Assembly (NCBI RefSeq): GCF_031755915.1
Contig: NC_083389.1
Coordinates: 22,443,001 to 22,507,000 of the forward strand
Direction of reading: 5' to 3'
Length of the DNA: 64,000 nt
Origin: Ziziphus jujuba
Taxonomy: Eukaryota > Streptophyta > Magnoliopsida > Rosales > Rhamnaceae
Part shown: positions 12,815 through 24,120 of the stretch, in pieces
Numbering within the stretch: position 1 is the stretch's first letter
Layout of the letters: every line of letters starts with the position of its first letter
Translations under genes and position numbers: made by a program
The notes under the pieces: model-generated
Database searches by the model: none
Told to the model about the DNA's origin: nothing
What the model saw: only the letters and a program-made list of their open reading frames with translations

Positions 12815-13181
12815 ACTGAGGAAATGACAATTTTGAAGAGAAATCAATTTCAAAGCTTTAATTTCCCAATAATTAGTTTGTTGGAAATCAATTTTTCTTT
12901 TGTTATGTTTGATAACTAATGCGAAAGTTAGAACTTGTAAGTAATTGAACTAGTTTTGTATAATAAATTATGATAATGTTGTATTTCTTTAAAAAAATAG
13001 TCCTAAAATTACTATTCAAAAGAATTTCAAAATGACACCTCTATACTTTACTACTTAGGTGGAAATCAAATTCCATGGCTCACACTTTCTCATCCAAATA
13101 AATATCTAAATACAACAAAACGTGTCACTTTCCTAAAAGTATTAGATTTCTACTAACCTTAACATTTATTAAACGAGACCA
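12815..13181 (-). mobile_element. Tourist-like MITE copy (family of four in this window)
   Basis: The central block (GTAAGTAATTGAAC... then AATAAATTATG) and the right part (CTCATCCAAATAAATATC) match the copy at 39914-40308 in the same orientation. They match the copies at 23721-24120 and 19893-20238 in reverse. The right end is followed by TAA (13182-13184), the target triplet of the family. The left end next to TATAAACTGAGG is diverged, so that boundary is approximate. Confidence 0.6.
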
Positions 13182-13280
13182 TAATCAAAACTTAGAACGA
13201 CAAAGTGAATTATGTATAGATTTGTGTAAACCTCAAATACATATTTCAATGTTAGCATTTGAAGAAATCTAAAACTCTAA

Positions 13281-13309
13281 TAAATAATAATAACAATAAC
13301 AACAACAAC

Positions 13310-13341
<32 letters not shown>
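13281..13341. repeat. AAT/AAC microsatellite turning into ATT repeat (self-complementary)
   Basis: Repeats of AAT and AAC run directly into about seven ATT units, so the two halves can pair as a hairpin. The rest of 13182-13677 shows no gene. Confidence 0.9.
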
Positions 13342-13677
13342 ATGATTTTTATCCTATCTAAAAATTCCACTTCTGAATAAATTTTTGTCCAAAATTCATG
13401 CTATTGCTAGTAATGAAGGACCAAAAGACATCTTACAACCCATTCCTCGATAAGAAGACCACACTATATTTATCTATACATACTATTTTAATCTATTGGG
13501 GATACAGTTCCCACATAATGATAATATTCAACATTGGTGAAGTAGCTAGTGCTAAGTGTTGTTATCTGCCCTAACTAGGATTTAAAGTTAAATCATTAAT
13601 TAAGGTAGCATCCTTAATATTTGGCGACATAACACATTCATACCTTATGTTGAAAACATGTTCTCAATGATAACTAT

Positions 13678-13995
13678 TCTATAACAGCAACTGATGCACT
13701 TGAACAAAATTTAACAGTAACAGAAGTACGTTATGGTAAGGAACAAAGTGATAATCCTCATCCAAGCAGTGATAGACATGTTGTATAGCAGAAAGCAAAA
13801 GGGTCAACATGATTCAAATGATAACCATTATCTGTAGTCTTAGTAATTATCATCTGTATGGTCCTTTGCTATTTTCTGTAACTTTCTGTAGCCTCACATG
13901 GCTATATATAAGAGACGTTGTAACTAGCTTGTAATGTGTGTGAAACATCTATATTTAATAAAAGTCATTTTTTTTTTTTATCATGAGTTTCTGCA
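13678..13995 (+). repeat. 5' LTR of the second Copia element
   Basis: A 318-bp LTR with a TATA box (CTATATATAA, about 13902-13911) and an AATAAAA polyadenylation-like signal near 13957. It ends CTGCA directly before the PBS. It aligns with 17718-18046 with scattered substitutions. Confidence 0.92.
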
Positions 13996-14010
13996 TGGTA
14001 TTAGAGTGGG
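13996..14010 (+). promoter_or_regulatory. Primer-binding site of the second Copia element
   Basis: TGGTATTAGAGTGGG directly follows the 5' LTR. It resembles the initiator tRNA-Met primer site of plant Copia elements with one or two changes. Confidence 0.85.
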
Positions 14011-14029
14011 AAACGATCCCTCTGCCAAA

Positions 14030-14790
14030 ATTCAATGTCCCTTCTGAAGTTGGTATTCAATCATTCCATCAATGTTCAAGTTTAATTTCTATCAAACTTG
14101 ACTCCACAAATTATTTTCTTTGGAGATCATAGATCATGCCACTTATCCAAAGCTTAGGAGTTGTTCACCATGTGTTCTATGATGAGATGCCACAGAAAGA
14201 AGTTCAAACTGCTAATAATCAAATACCATTGAACCCAAACTATAGTATTTGAATTAGCAATGATGGATTACTCATTACTTGGCTTCTTAAAATGATGTCT
14301 ATTGGCATTTTAAGCTAGACGTTTGTCCTGGGTACAGCTTTTATGGTTTGGAAGAAAATAGAAGAGCATATGTTGCCAGCCACTACAGAGAAAGATATTT
14401 ATCTGACAGACAAGTCTTATGAGCCTAAAAAAGGGAAGTTCCAAACTTGATGATTTTCTAAAAAAATTCACTTCTTTATGTGACAACTTAACTACCATTG
14501 GTAAGCCAATTAATGATCTTGATAAATGTTTTCATCTATCTAGAGGTTTAGGATAAAAATATCAAGATTTTCATTTGGTAATGCTTTCAAAGTAGCCTTA
14601 CCCAATCTTTACTCAGTTTGTTTTAGCTTTAAAAGGTCATGAACAAGTTCTGATAAGCCAAGAAATTGAAAAACAACCTAATCAAACACAAGCCTTCATC
14701 GGATAGAGAGGAAGAGGACAAGGAATCCATGGTGGATGCTTCTTTTCTCGAGGTTGTGGTTATTCACTAGTCGATTGTTCAACCCCTCAA
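14030..14790 (+). pseudogene. Copia gag remains
   Basis: Across several frames the order of a Copia gag is visible: the EEHMLPATTEKDIYLTD segment, a KKFTSLCDNLTTIGKPINDL-like block, LALKGHEQVLISQEIE and a Gly/Arg-rich tail (RGRGQGIHGG). At least two stops (for example TAG near 14704) and frame changes break it. This is a gag of the Retrotran_gag_2/3 type, not functional. Confidence 0.75.
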
Positions 14791-14879
14791 GGTTAAAATC
14801 TAAACCATCCATGGGAGAACAGTACAGATTTCAAGATCGTTTTTCACATCATGAAGGTAATTCTCGATCAAGCTATAAT

Positions 14880-15300
14880 CCTGTCATCTGTTAGATGTTT
14901 AAAAGGCCATATCATACAGCGAATAAGTGCTGGAACTGATATAACACTTTTGATGAAGAAGAAACTATACCAGAAGCTCATAAAGCCTTTAAGGAGTAAG
15001 AAGATGTCACTTTCTTTGCTGATCATAGTGCAAATGCTCACATAAGAAACGATTCAGGTATTTTAATCTAAGAGAATTTATATCATGGACATGATAAAAT
15101 TTATGTGGGAAATGGTAATGCGCTTGCTATTTCTCATATGGCCATTACAAAATTACAAACTGGATCAAAGAAATTGGACTTAAAAGATGTTTTGGTTGTA
15201 CTTGCATTAAAAAAGAAATTACTTGCTGTCAGTAAATTAACTAAGGATAATGCATGTACTATTGAATTTACATATTCAAGTTTTGGGATCAAGGATCAAA
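14880..15300 (+). pseudogene. Copia zinc knuckle, protease and pre-integrase remains
   Basis: A knuckle-like segment (PYHTANKCWN) is followed by the protease box, which reads FFADHSANAH; the usual Asp-Ser/Thr-Gly is disrupted. Next come YHGHDKIYVGNGNALAISH, LKDVLVVLALKKKLLAVSKL and FGIKDQ, where the frame meets a deletion at about 15300. Several stops occur. The segment corresponds to the protease and the start of the pre-integrase linker of Copia polyproteins. Confidence 0.78.
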
Positions 15301-15702
15301 ACAGGCTTAACAATGATATTTCATGCTCAGTTACCCCTTAAATACTAGTTTAAAGCCTTTCTCACATCTATTTATTTAATAAACAGATTACCCTCTACCT
15401 CACTAAAAATGAGTACCCCATATTTCCAGCTATGTGGAAAGCATCCAGATTATCATTGCTTAAGAACTTCAGGCTACCAATTCTTTTCATACTTAAGGCA
15501 TCCAACTAATAACAAATTTCAAAAATGTTCGTATCCATGCATCTTCATAAGATACAGTCTATTACACAAAGGGTATCACTATCTCGATCCTATCTCAAAA
15601 AAGATTTGCATATCTAGGCATGTGGTGTTCAATGAAAAGTCTTTCCTTTTAAATCTAATTCCTCTTCCTCTATATTTAATTTGCAGGACTCACCAACACT
15701 AA
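15300..15702 (+). pseudogene. Copia integrase, C-terminal end only
   Basis: Directly after FGIKDQ the sequence jumps to the part of integrase that lies after the catalytic glutamate (TGLTMIFHAQLPLKY in one frame). It then continues with STPYFQLCGKHPDYHCLRT and the C-terminal motif GYSLLHKGYHYLDPISK-like, followed by ISRHVVFNE. The zinc-binding HHCC domain and the D,D,E core are absent. The junction at about 15298-15303 is a clean internal deletion that removes the whole catalytic domain. Confidence 0.8.
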
Positions 15703-16199
15703 CAACCTATCGTGACGCAGATGAGTGGAAAAGACCCACAATGTTCCAAAAGTATGATCAATCAGATTCGCATACAAACACAAGCAAAAATTTTATGCAA
15801 TCTAACTTACCTACACAGTTAATATGCCACATCATCAATCGGTAATAAATTGTTGTGATAAACAGTTTTCTAGTCCATCACAAACTTTAGAGCCTATATC
15901 AACCTCTTTTAATTCTAGTCTCTCACAAACTGTAAAACAAGTACCCACCTCTTCTCATCCTGTTTCCACAAGCTTGCCCAACACTATCTCATCTCCTCTC
16001 ACATCATTGTCTTCACCTACTCATCCAGATAAATCTGAACATCTCACTATTGATTTACCAATATCTCAAAGTCAACCAAGCACTCATACACATCTCATGT
16101 TAACACGTCACCAGCTTTGTCATCATCCTGAATGACAACATGAACTCCAAACAAATATTTCCTTACTGCCCATTTCCAAAATCTCAACCAAAGTCATAC

Positions 16200-17150
16200 C
16201 AAAGCCAAAAACAGTCTATACTGCCCTTAAATCACCCCAGTGGACAGAAGCCATGAAAAAAAAATTATGAACCTTGTAAGAAAACAACATGTGGGTTTTG
16301 GTTCCACGGCCTATGCACAAAAATGTTGTTGATGCCAAGTGAGTCTTTCGAACAAAGTACAAAGAATATGGGAGCTTAGATCAGTACGAGACAAGACTGG
16401 TAGCTATGGGGTATTCACAAATTGAAAGTCTTGACTATGTAGAAACTTTTAGCTCAGTTATCAAACCTATAACTATTAGGCTAATTTTCTCTCTCATAGT
16501 TATATCCAAGTGGGAAATCAGACAGCTGAATGTTAAAAAAGCATTTCTTCATGGAGTCCTTCATGAAACAGTTTACATGGAGTAACCTCCAAGCTTTATT
16601 GATGCAACAAGACCAGATCATGTTTGCTATCTACAAAAATCTCTCAATGGCTTGAAACAAGCCCCATGGGCCTGGTTTGATAAGCTGTCCATCAATCTTC
16701 TTCACCTTGGTTTTCTTTAAAGCAAGATCGATTCCTCTCTTTTTGTGTATAAAGATGATGCTCACAATTCTTAACCTTGTATATGTGGATGATGTGATTA
16801 TAACAGGTTCAAGCTCATCTCTCATTCAACACTTCATATCACAACTAAGAGACATCTTTGCACTAAAGGACCTAGGTTGAATTTATTATTTTCTAGGACT
16901 TGAAGCAAAATTCTTCTCTGGTGGTATGTTTTGTCTCAAAGAAAATATATTTATGACCTGTTGCAGCGTGCCAATATGCTTCATGCTAGTCCAATTTAAA
17001 CACCTGTTGTAGTCAAAGTAATCTCACATCCGAAAGACAATGAAGCTGTGAATGCCATTGAATATTGTAGCTTCGTTGGTGCACTTCAATATTTAACCTT
17101 CACATGACCTGACATACAATATGCTATAAACCATGCTTGTCAATTTTTTT
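16200..17150 (+). pseudogene. Copia reverse transcriptase remains
   Basis: The order is typical for Copia RT: SPQWTEAMKKKL, then VFRTKYKEYGSLDQYETRLVAMGYSQ, then VKKAFLHGVLHETVYME, then SLNGLKQAPWAWFDKL. The catalytic box LVYVDDVIITG is intact. Stops occur where the family has sense codons (for example near 16276, 16340 and 16583), and frame changes occur around 16720-16770. The 15703-16199 stretch is the Ser/Thr/Pro-rich linker between integrase and RT. Confidence 0.85.
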
Positions 17151-17189
17151 AGAGTCCAACTCAGTTGCACTTAAAGACAGTAAAGAGAA

Positions 17190-17670
17190 TCTTTAAGATA
17201 CTTAAAAGGTACTATGGGTTATGGTCTTCGGTTTCTATCACAAATTCATCAAAAACTTCTTGGTTGCTCAGATGCAAATTGGGCCGATTGTCCAATTACA
17301 AGAACAAGCACCACTGGTTTTTGGATTTTCTTTAGTGTCAACTGTATTTCATGGTCTTCAAGGAAACAAACAACAGTTGGAAAATCAAGCAACAGCAACT
17401 TCTAAGCTTAGTTGGCTTACATATCTAATACAAGCTATAAAGATTTCTTATTCTCTACTTGTCCAACTCTTTTGTGATAATTTAAGTGCTTTGCATATGA
17501 CCATTAATCTGATTTTCCATGATAGAACTAAGCACATTGAGATAGATTATCATTTTGTGAGGGAAAAAGTGGCAAGTGGTTCTCTTCAAACCACACACCT
17601 CTTTTCTACTAACCCAGTTGTTGACCTTTTCACCAAGTCTTTGTCTAAGACATCCTTTCAAAAATTTTGA
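17190..17670 (+). pseudogene. Copia RNase H remains
   Basis: The segment starts with RIFKILKGTMGYGL, continues with LLGCSDANWADCPITRTSTTGF and, after a frameshift near 17390, SWLTYLIQAIKISY. It then reads LFCDNLSALHMTINLIFHDR and HIEIDYHFVREKVASG, ending in LFTKSLSKTSFQKF just before the PPT and the 3' LTR. This is the C-terminal RNase H of Copia polyproteins. Confidence 0.85.
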
Positions 17671-17717
17671 ACCAAACTTGGGGTTCACCTTGTTTCACTG
17701 CCAAGTTTAAAGAGGGC

Positions 17718-18046
17718 TGATAATTATTCTATAACAGCAACTAATGCACGTGAACAAAATTTAACAGCAATAGAAGCACATGATGGTAAGGAACAAAGTG
17801 ATAATCCTCATCCAAGCAAGTGATAGACTTGTTGTAAAACTAAAAGCAAAAATGTCAACATGATTCAAATGATAACCATTATCTATAGTCTTACTAATTA
17901 TCGTCTATAAAGTCCTCTGCTCTTTTCTATAACTTTTTGTAGCCCCACATGGCTATATATAAAAGACGTTGTAACTAACTTCTAGCGTGTGTGAAACATC
18001 TATATTTAATAAAAGTCATTTGTTTATTTTTTATCATGAGTTCACA
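17718..18046 (+). repeat. 3' LTR of the second Copia element
   Basis: It begins TGATAATTATTC after the PPT and ends TTCACA before the target duplication CTCAA. The same TATA box and polyadenylation-like signal are present as in the 5' LTR. The differences between the two LTRs are mostly transitions, so the insertion is old. Confidence 0.92.
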
Positions 18047-18051
18047 CTCAA

Positions 18052-18419
18052 TTGATCATTAATTTACATATATATTCCTTAAGGTCGTTTTTGAATTATT
18101 CTTGTTATATATGCATTATAGAAAAAAGAAAATAATAAATATATCGAGTTTATTATTTTACAAAAAGAAAATTTTAATTTTAATTGAAATATGTGAATAT
18201 TCTTAAACTTCCTCATTTCTCTTTTTCTTTCCTAATTCCTAGATGTGTGGATAAAATATAGCCCAAATGTCTTCCTTCCTAATGAAAATGAAACGGCCAT
18301 GTATGAATTAATCATGGAAAAAACAATATTGGTAGACACAGCCTAGTAGATTTCATATAAAGAAGTTAAAAACATCCTTGAATGACTCTGTAGAATGTCT
18401 ATGGTTCGATACGTCATGG
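18052..18419. other. Non-coding interval
   Basis: AT-rich flanking sequence after the Copia element. No gene or clear repeat seen. Confidence 0.6.
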
Positions 18420-18870
18420 TTAGATATAATATACTAGATATAACATAGATAATACATGATGGTTAGATACGACATGGGAAGAAATAAATGACATGATACA
18501 ATATAGGTGGCAATAAATAGTGGCATGAAATGGAAAAGTTAGATACGAAATGGAATGAAATAATAGAATGGAATGAAATGAAATAATGGGGTGAAACAGT
18601 TTATGGTATAAAATGATTTGGCATAGGATGAAGTAAAGTAATATTACATGGGTATGATACAAGGCATAAGTAAAATATATGTGGTATGAAGCATGTTTGG
18701 TATGATGTGCTAAGTGGGTATGAAATGATATGTAGGCTGATACAACATGTGGTATGATATGATGCATGGTATGATACAAGATGTGGATGGTTCAAAGCAC
18801 AGTATGATATAATGTGAGGTTAGATACACTATAGGGTAGAAATAGCTTAGTATAAATCAAATAGGTTGGC
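18420..18870. repeat. Degenerate minisatellite of GGTATGATA/GGAATGAAAT-type words
   Basis: About 450 bases composed of related 9-14 base words such as GGTATGAAATGATAT, GGAATGAAATGAAAT and GGTTAGATACG, with one strand rich in purines plus T. It looks like a decayed tandem array. The open frames on the minus strand (His/Tyr/Ile/Leu-rich) are a by-product of the composition, not a gene. Confidence 0.7.
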
Positions 18871-19095
18871 ATGAATATGAAGAAATAAGCAACTTGGATG
18901 AAACAAATCACCATGATTAGATAATGGCTAGAAGAGTAGAAACAAAGAGCTTGATCTATAATAGATTCGTTACCAAGTGAAACAAAACCCATGTCATGAT
19001 TAGATAATTATAAAATACAAGTAATATAAGAATATAACCACACAAAGATTCTTCTATGATCTAAATATCAATTCTAAAATAACTCTATGGTCTTA

Positions 19096-19452
19096 TGACC
19101 CGTTTAGCATAACTGATGAAAATAAAACTTTAGCCTGTAGAGTTTTGTATAATAGATCTTTTTGAAAAAGAACTTTTATTAAAAAGTTAATAAGTATTTG
19201 GTTGTAAATAAAAAATTGCAGTAAAAGCTCATTTAGTTTCCACATAAGTTAAAAATAAAAAAATAAATAAAAAAAAAACTAGTTTTTTAAAAAAACACAA
19301 AATTTGGGCTTCTCTGAAACAGTTTTAAAAAGTTATTTTTTTGGTCAACAAGTACTTATTCACTCTTCCCAAACACATTTATTTTTAAACAAAAGAACTT
19401 TTGATCTTCAAGTAGAGCTTTTGATCCCAAAAAACAGCTTTGCGAAATAGAC
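19096..19452. mobile_element. Possible hAT-type MITE
   Basis: The left end (CGTTTAGCATAACTG) and the reverse complement of the right end (TATTTCGCAAAGCTG) form an imperfect terminal inverted repeat. The right part (CAAAGCTGTTTTTTGGGATC on the minus strand, then AAGTAGAGCTTTTGATC on the plus) resembles the arms of common plant non-autonomous hAT elements. A target duplication was not found, so the boundaries are approximate. Confidence 0.45.
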
Positions 19453-19892
19453 ACTGATTCTGTTTGGGATTAGGAGTCTGAGTCCTAATAAGGGTCTATA
19501 ATCTCAAAGACACTCCATATGAGCTTATTTTTCTATCAGAACCATGTACATCATTCTAAGTTTACATTGAGCATTAGAGTATTTCTATCACATCACTAAG
19601 TTGAGTATTAGAGGGTTTTTGGTCAGTGTCACATTGACGCTTGCAAAGCTTGTTAATGGGTTTTTCTTTGTTTTACAGACCCACGCATTCATCAAAGATG
19701 AAAAAGGGTGCATAATTTTGACTGTGAATTTTTTGGCATCAATCACTAGATTTCATGTTCAATGTAAATTAAGCAAAATTTGTGGAATTATCAAATTATT
19801 TTTGCCTTCTCAATTTAAAGTTGATAAATAGAACGTCAAAAAATCCCTTTGCAAGATTTGATTTTCATGATCTCACTTTTTGCCCGCGTTAA

Positions 19893-20238
19893 GGTTGTGT
19901 CAAAGTTAATGGAAATTTGAAATTTTTTGGAAAAGTGAATTTTTTCTAATATTTTGAAGTTTTGAAGAGTGAAAAAATATGAGCGCATGAATACAAAATC
20001 CCTGAAAAATAGAAAAGTAGTGTGGAAAGTTAATCCACCAAAAATGCGTTATTTTGAAATTCTCTAAAAAAAATACTTCGTATATTTTTTAAAGATAAAT
20101 TTATCCTCAATTTTAAGATATAATTTAATTTAATTACTTGTATATCATAAGTTTTTCATTAATAACCACATATTAAAAATGTAAATTTCTAAAAAGTTAA
20201 TTCTTAGGAATCTAATTTTTAAAAGTTTTGGCACTTCT
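19893..20238 (+). mobile_element. Tourist-like MITE copy
   Basis: Flanked by TAA on both sides (19890-19892 and 20239-20241). The left end GGTTGTGTCAAAGTT and the reverse complement of the right end (AGAAGTGCCAAAACTT) pair imperfectly. The middle (TTTATCCTCAATTTTAAG then TTTAATTACTTGTAT) matches the copy at 23721-24120 in the same orientation. TAA/TTA target triplets are characteristic of PIF/Harbinger-derived MITEs. Confidence 0.7.
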
Positions 20239-20241
20239 TAA

Positions 20242-22785
20242 CTAGGATCCTAGTGGCGTGGAAATTTTCTGTTTCTATTTTGCCCTTACATTGTTTCATC
20301 ACATCATCATTTAGCATACGGTAAGCAATACAGTTCACTTGGACAAAATTCTATATTTATATACTTTTTATATAAACATATATATATATAGACTTATAAG
20401 TTAAAAGATATTCAATATCTTGTTTGTGTCTTTTTTCCCTTTCAGTTATTCAATCACTAGTTTGGTAGAGGAAATTGTGGGAAGAGATAAAGTGGATAAA
20501 TATAAAATCTGTGGACACACCATTAGTTCAAAATTGAAGAGGTTGAAAGAGGAAAAACACTTTGTATCCTTTTTTTTTTATAATATGGACTAAAATTAGG
20601 AAAACGGTTCTATTTGGTAATCCATTTTATACTCAATTTGGTGTTCCATGCTCCCCATATATTCTTTTTACTTCACTTTCTTATGTTGTATATACCAAAG
20701 AGTTATAATCCCAATGTAAAATAGAAATGTGGTTAGGAGTTAAATACTGAAAGCATTACCATTTCAATTAATAATTGAAAACTAAATCATACAATATTTT
20801 GGAAATATCTTCCATATTAGAAGTTCAACATATAAAAGATAAATTGGGGATTGTTAAATGTATAAAATATCTTACAAGTATTTTTGAGAAATCATTTTAA
20901 TCTTTGTTTAGGTACATTAAATGATTGATAAACAATGAAAATTTATGGGTCGCTACTCCCATTATTTAAACACAATTTAAGTTTTACATTTAATAAAATA
21001 AGATTATATTTATTAAAAATATCTATCAATTTTTTTAGATACAATGGAACCGACCCAATAAAAAGAAGGGTGAAAGCAGGAAGAAAGTGCAGTAGCAAAA
21101 AGTGGGGGTTGGAAATAAGAACTAATATGTTTGAGAAAGAGGAGACAGTAGGTCCTTTTAAGGAAACCGTATTAACTGCCATTTCATGTTCGAATGCCGC
21201 CTAGCCTTTGTCTTCTCTGTCCGAAATGATCGGGAAAACGAAAACTTTCTTTCCTCTCTCATTGTCAATTTGTAGTCTACCCACCAATTGATCAAGAAAA
21301 TACATCTAGTTTTGTAGTGGTGGATCCCATTTTCCCAAAAAATAGCTTTGATTTGTTGAGACGTCCTTTTAAATCTTTTCTATTAAATCACATTCACTAC
21401 TTACATTAATTCATTGATTCATTAATTCTCTACTTCATTTTCTTGAATTAATTGGTATTTCAGTTGGATTCAATGAGCAATCGATGTTTTCATTTTGAAT
21501 TTTTAGAGAAAATGATAACCACCATCGCATTACATCGCATCGATAATTAAATTAATTTTACCAAAAAGCATCCTTTATCAATTTGGTGAATCAATATAAG
21601 AGCTGAGTTTTAAAATGTTTTAGTGACCTATATTTGTTGATATGGAGTTTACTCATAGAATTTAGTACTTTACTAGATCTATATAGACTACTGACAAGAT
21701 TTTAAATTTTAACTATTGAAACAATTAAATAATAAAAAAATGTTTTAGATCGTAAAACTATTGATCAATCAATTGAATCCCGATGCTTATAATTTTCATA
21801 TCGATAGCAATCAACAATTTAATATTATAAATGTGCCATATATATGGCACTATAGAATATTTCTGAGCAACACTCATTGGTCATCTAAAATGACAGACCA
21901 TTATAGCAGAACATAGTCAACTCAAAAGCCATCTTTACCGGCACTTCAATATAAAATACAACACGTCGATAATTTGAGGATTTTTAATCTCTTTATCTTA
22001 ATTCTTTACCCGTTACTTCAATATAAAATACAATATGCGAATAATTTTGGTAATTTCCCAAGTAACATATATGTACTTAAATCCATGATCTGGTTGGACT
22101 TCCATATTAACTGCATTAACTGTGGAATATGTATGATCGTGCATGCCTGGCTGCAGGGTATCATGGAAACTAATCCCTAGCACTTTTAGTGTTGTTTCGG
22201 AAAATTAACCTACATCCCAATAAAGCTGCGGTCAAAAAAGAAAAAAGAAAAAAGAAAAAAAAAAAAACTGAGTAGTGAAAAGGTTAAACAAAGTGCCAAA
22301 TCCATGATCTAATTTTAATATTTTAACACAAAGTAATCCACTCTTTTTTCGGTTTGGATTTGAACATTATTTATAAATGGAGGCGTGCCGACTGCCAAAA
22401 GCTTTATGTATGTTATACATATATGACCAAGCTTTTTAATCAATTGTCGGTACTTGTCATTTAGAAGGAATTAACGCATGCATAATCCATATAAAATTAT
22501 ATATTTATATGTTATATATATATATAACAACTAAATTCAAATCAGATCTTTAATATCAATTTTCTTTTTCATTTATCGGATTACATCAAAGGTTTAGATT
22601 TAAAATTATATTCATTATTTATTTGGTTCCGATATGATTTATTTTTCTAAATAAAATTTTAATATATCACTATATTTAAATTTGACCATTTTTAAATTTT
22701 AAATTCTTGCTATTGATTTGATTTAATGGCCCATGAAAGAAAATCTGATATAAAAGCTATCAAATCATCCTTATGTGAGCTAAAA

Positions 22786-22817
<32 letters not shown>

Positions 22818-23072
22818 ATTTTGTTATAATAATGTCCATACCTATGTTGTTAAAGGTGTCTCCAGTCACATTACATACAATCTGTCGGATACATCTAATG
22901 TTTATATGTAATAAGGTTATATACAATAGGTTACATGTACTATGACTGACATACCCTTGATAATGTAGGTAGACATGTATTTTATAGCAAAAATGTAATA
23001 TATATATATATATATATATATGATGATGATGATAAATTAATAAGAGATCATTTTCCACTCTCGTTTGACTGA
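20242..23072. other. Non-coding interval with AT-rich dispersed repeat
   Basis: No protein-like frame. A relatively GC-richer patch lies around 21040-21330. A 36-base direct repeat (ACTTCAATATAAAATACAA core) occurs at about 21943 and 22016. TA tracts occur at 22787-22812 and 23000-23021. The block 22530-22775 is a dispersed AT-rich repeat matching 34410-34670. Confidence 0.55.
22530..22775. repeat. Dispersed AT-rich repeat (MITE-like), copy 1
   Basis: The core ATATGATTTATTTTTCTAAA followed by AATTTTAATATATCACTA, and the end GATATAAAAGCTATCAAATC, recur with moderate divergence at 34410-34670. Weaker reverse copies lie near 11740-11880 and 36535-36720. No coding content and no defined termini were found. 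Confidence 0.6.
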
Positions 23073-23271
23073 TAATTTATTTAGTAGGATCATACCACTC
23101 CATACTGAGTTTATTATAATTTAAGCATGGAAATCCCTCTGGCAAACAGCAACTAGTTTTGGGTTTTGATTTAATTTATTTAGTATAATCATACCACTCT
23201 ATAGTAAGTTTATTATAATTTAAGCATCAAAATTATTCAAGCAGACATCAACTGGTCTTGGATTTTGATTT
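23073..23271. repeat. Tandem duplication of a ~99-bp unit
   Basis: 23073-23171 and 23172-23271 share the same order of words (TAATTTATTTAGTA, ATCATACCACTC, GTTTATTATAATTTAAGCAT, TGGGTTTTGATT / TGGATTTTGATT), with about 10-15% differences by eye. Confidence 0.85.
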
Positions 23272-23543
23272 TTAGATGGAGTTGTTGAGTTTAGAACATG
23301 AGACCTCTAGTATCTTTTAGCTTTAATATGGTTATCATATATGGATTAAACTTACGATATGATTTAAATTATAAAGAAAAGTATTTTTGAAATTTTAATT
23401 ATTTATTGAATTGTCACAAATTAGGATTTATTTATTTTTTAGTTAAATAAATTTTACTATAAAGCCATGTCTCCACTGGCGTCTTCCCAAATTCACAACC
23501 GTACTCCAAAAAGTATGAGTTTTTTTTTTTTTTCCCTTTTTTT

Positions 23544-23606
23544 CAAACTTATCAAGCGTCACTTATCCTAGGATCATTCACACTAGAGTATGTTTAACCT
23601 CAAAGT
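23544..23606 (-). promoter_or_regulatory. 5S-rRNA-like segment in a Cassandra LTR (degraded)
   Basis: On the minus strand the order is GGTTAAACATACTC (A-box position), then ATCCTAGGATAAGTGACG (C-box position). Compare the plant 5S gene words AAGTTAAGCGTGCT and TAGGATGGGTGACC. Several changes suggest that it is no longer a Pol III promoter. Confidence 0.65.
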
Positions 23607-23720
23607 TCTTTTGAACCTTGAAGCCAAGAGTTCTAAAAAAGTCTCAGTTATTCAAAAAGAGTCTCCTTTAATTTAAATAATCATCTTTTCACACCCAAAA
23701 AATGTGTGATTGGACACTAA

Positions 23721-24120
23721 TGGGATGTTTTGGTAGAGGTAAATTTAGTGGGAATCTAAAATTTCCAAAGAAAGTGAAATTTTCTCTTGTTTGGGTAATT
23801 TTTAAAGAAAGAAATTTGTGGACCCCAGTGAAAATAAATCTCATAATGTGGGAAACTGAGAGGGAAAATGAATCCTACTAAAGAGGTGTCATTCTAAAAT
23901 TCCCTGCGAAAAATTTTACATATTTTTTTAAATACAATTTTATCCTTTAATTTTAATGTATAAATTTATTTAATTACTTGTAAGTATTTTTTTCTTCTAT
24001 AATTAACTAAACACTATAAAAAGAATCCCAAAAAATCTCATTCTCAGAAAATTGAATCCCAAGAAACTGATTTTTGGAAATCAATTTTATTCAATACTTT
24101 CCTTTTTACCAAACACCCCA
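23721..24120 (+). mobile_element. Tourist-like MITE inserted in a Cassandra LTR, TSD TAA
   Basis: Exactly 400 bp between two TAA triplets (23718-23720 and 24121-24123). Terminal repeats are TGGGATGTTTTGGTA at the left and TGGGGTGTTTGGTAA as the reverse complement of the right end. The uninterrupted target is visible in a sister LTR at 31801-31825, which reads GATTGGACACTAAATGGCC. This proves both the boundaries and the 3-bp duplication. The element has no coding capacity. The TAA target and TIR fit the PIF/Harbinger Tourist group. Confidence 0.92.

Larger units (their letters stand above)
13678..18046 (+). mobile_element. Ty1/Copia LTR retrotransposon with both LTRs and 5-bp TSD, integrase-deleted
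   Basis: The LTRs at 13678-13995 and 17718-18046 both begin TGATAA and end in CA. They are followed and preceded respectively by a PBS (TGGTATTAGAGTGGG) and a purine-rich PPT (AAAGAGGG). The flanking pentamer CTCAA occurs at 13673-13677 and again at 18047-18051, a perfect target duplication. The internal region carries gag, protease, the integrase C-terminus, RT and RNase H, all with stops. The integrase catalytic core is missing. At 4.37 kb the element is shorter than a typical autonomous Copia element. Confidence 0.93.

Noticed and set aside
18420..18992. His/Tyr/Ile-rich open frames on the minus strand
   Set aside because: They follow from the low-complexity GGTATGATA-type repeat and have no similarity to proteins.
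20935..21204. Overlapping open frames of 79-89 codons on both strands
   Set aside because: No recognisable domain, and neither has a plausible promoter or splice context; treated as chance frames in a GC-richer patch.
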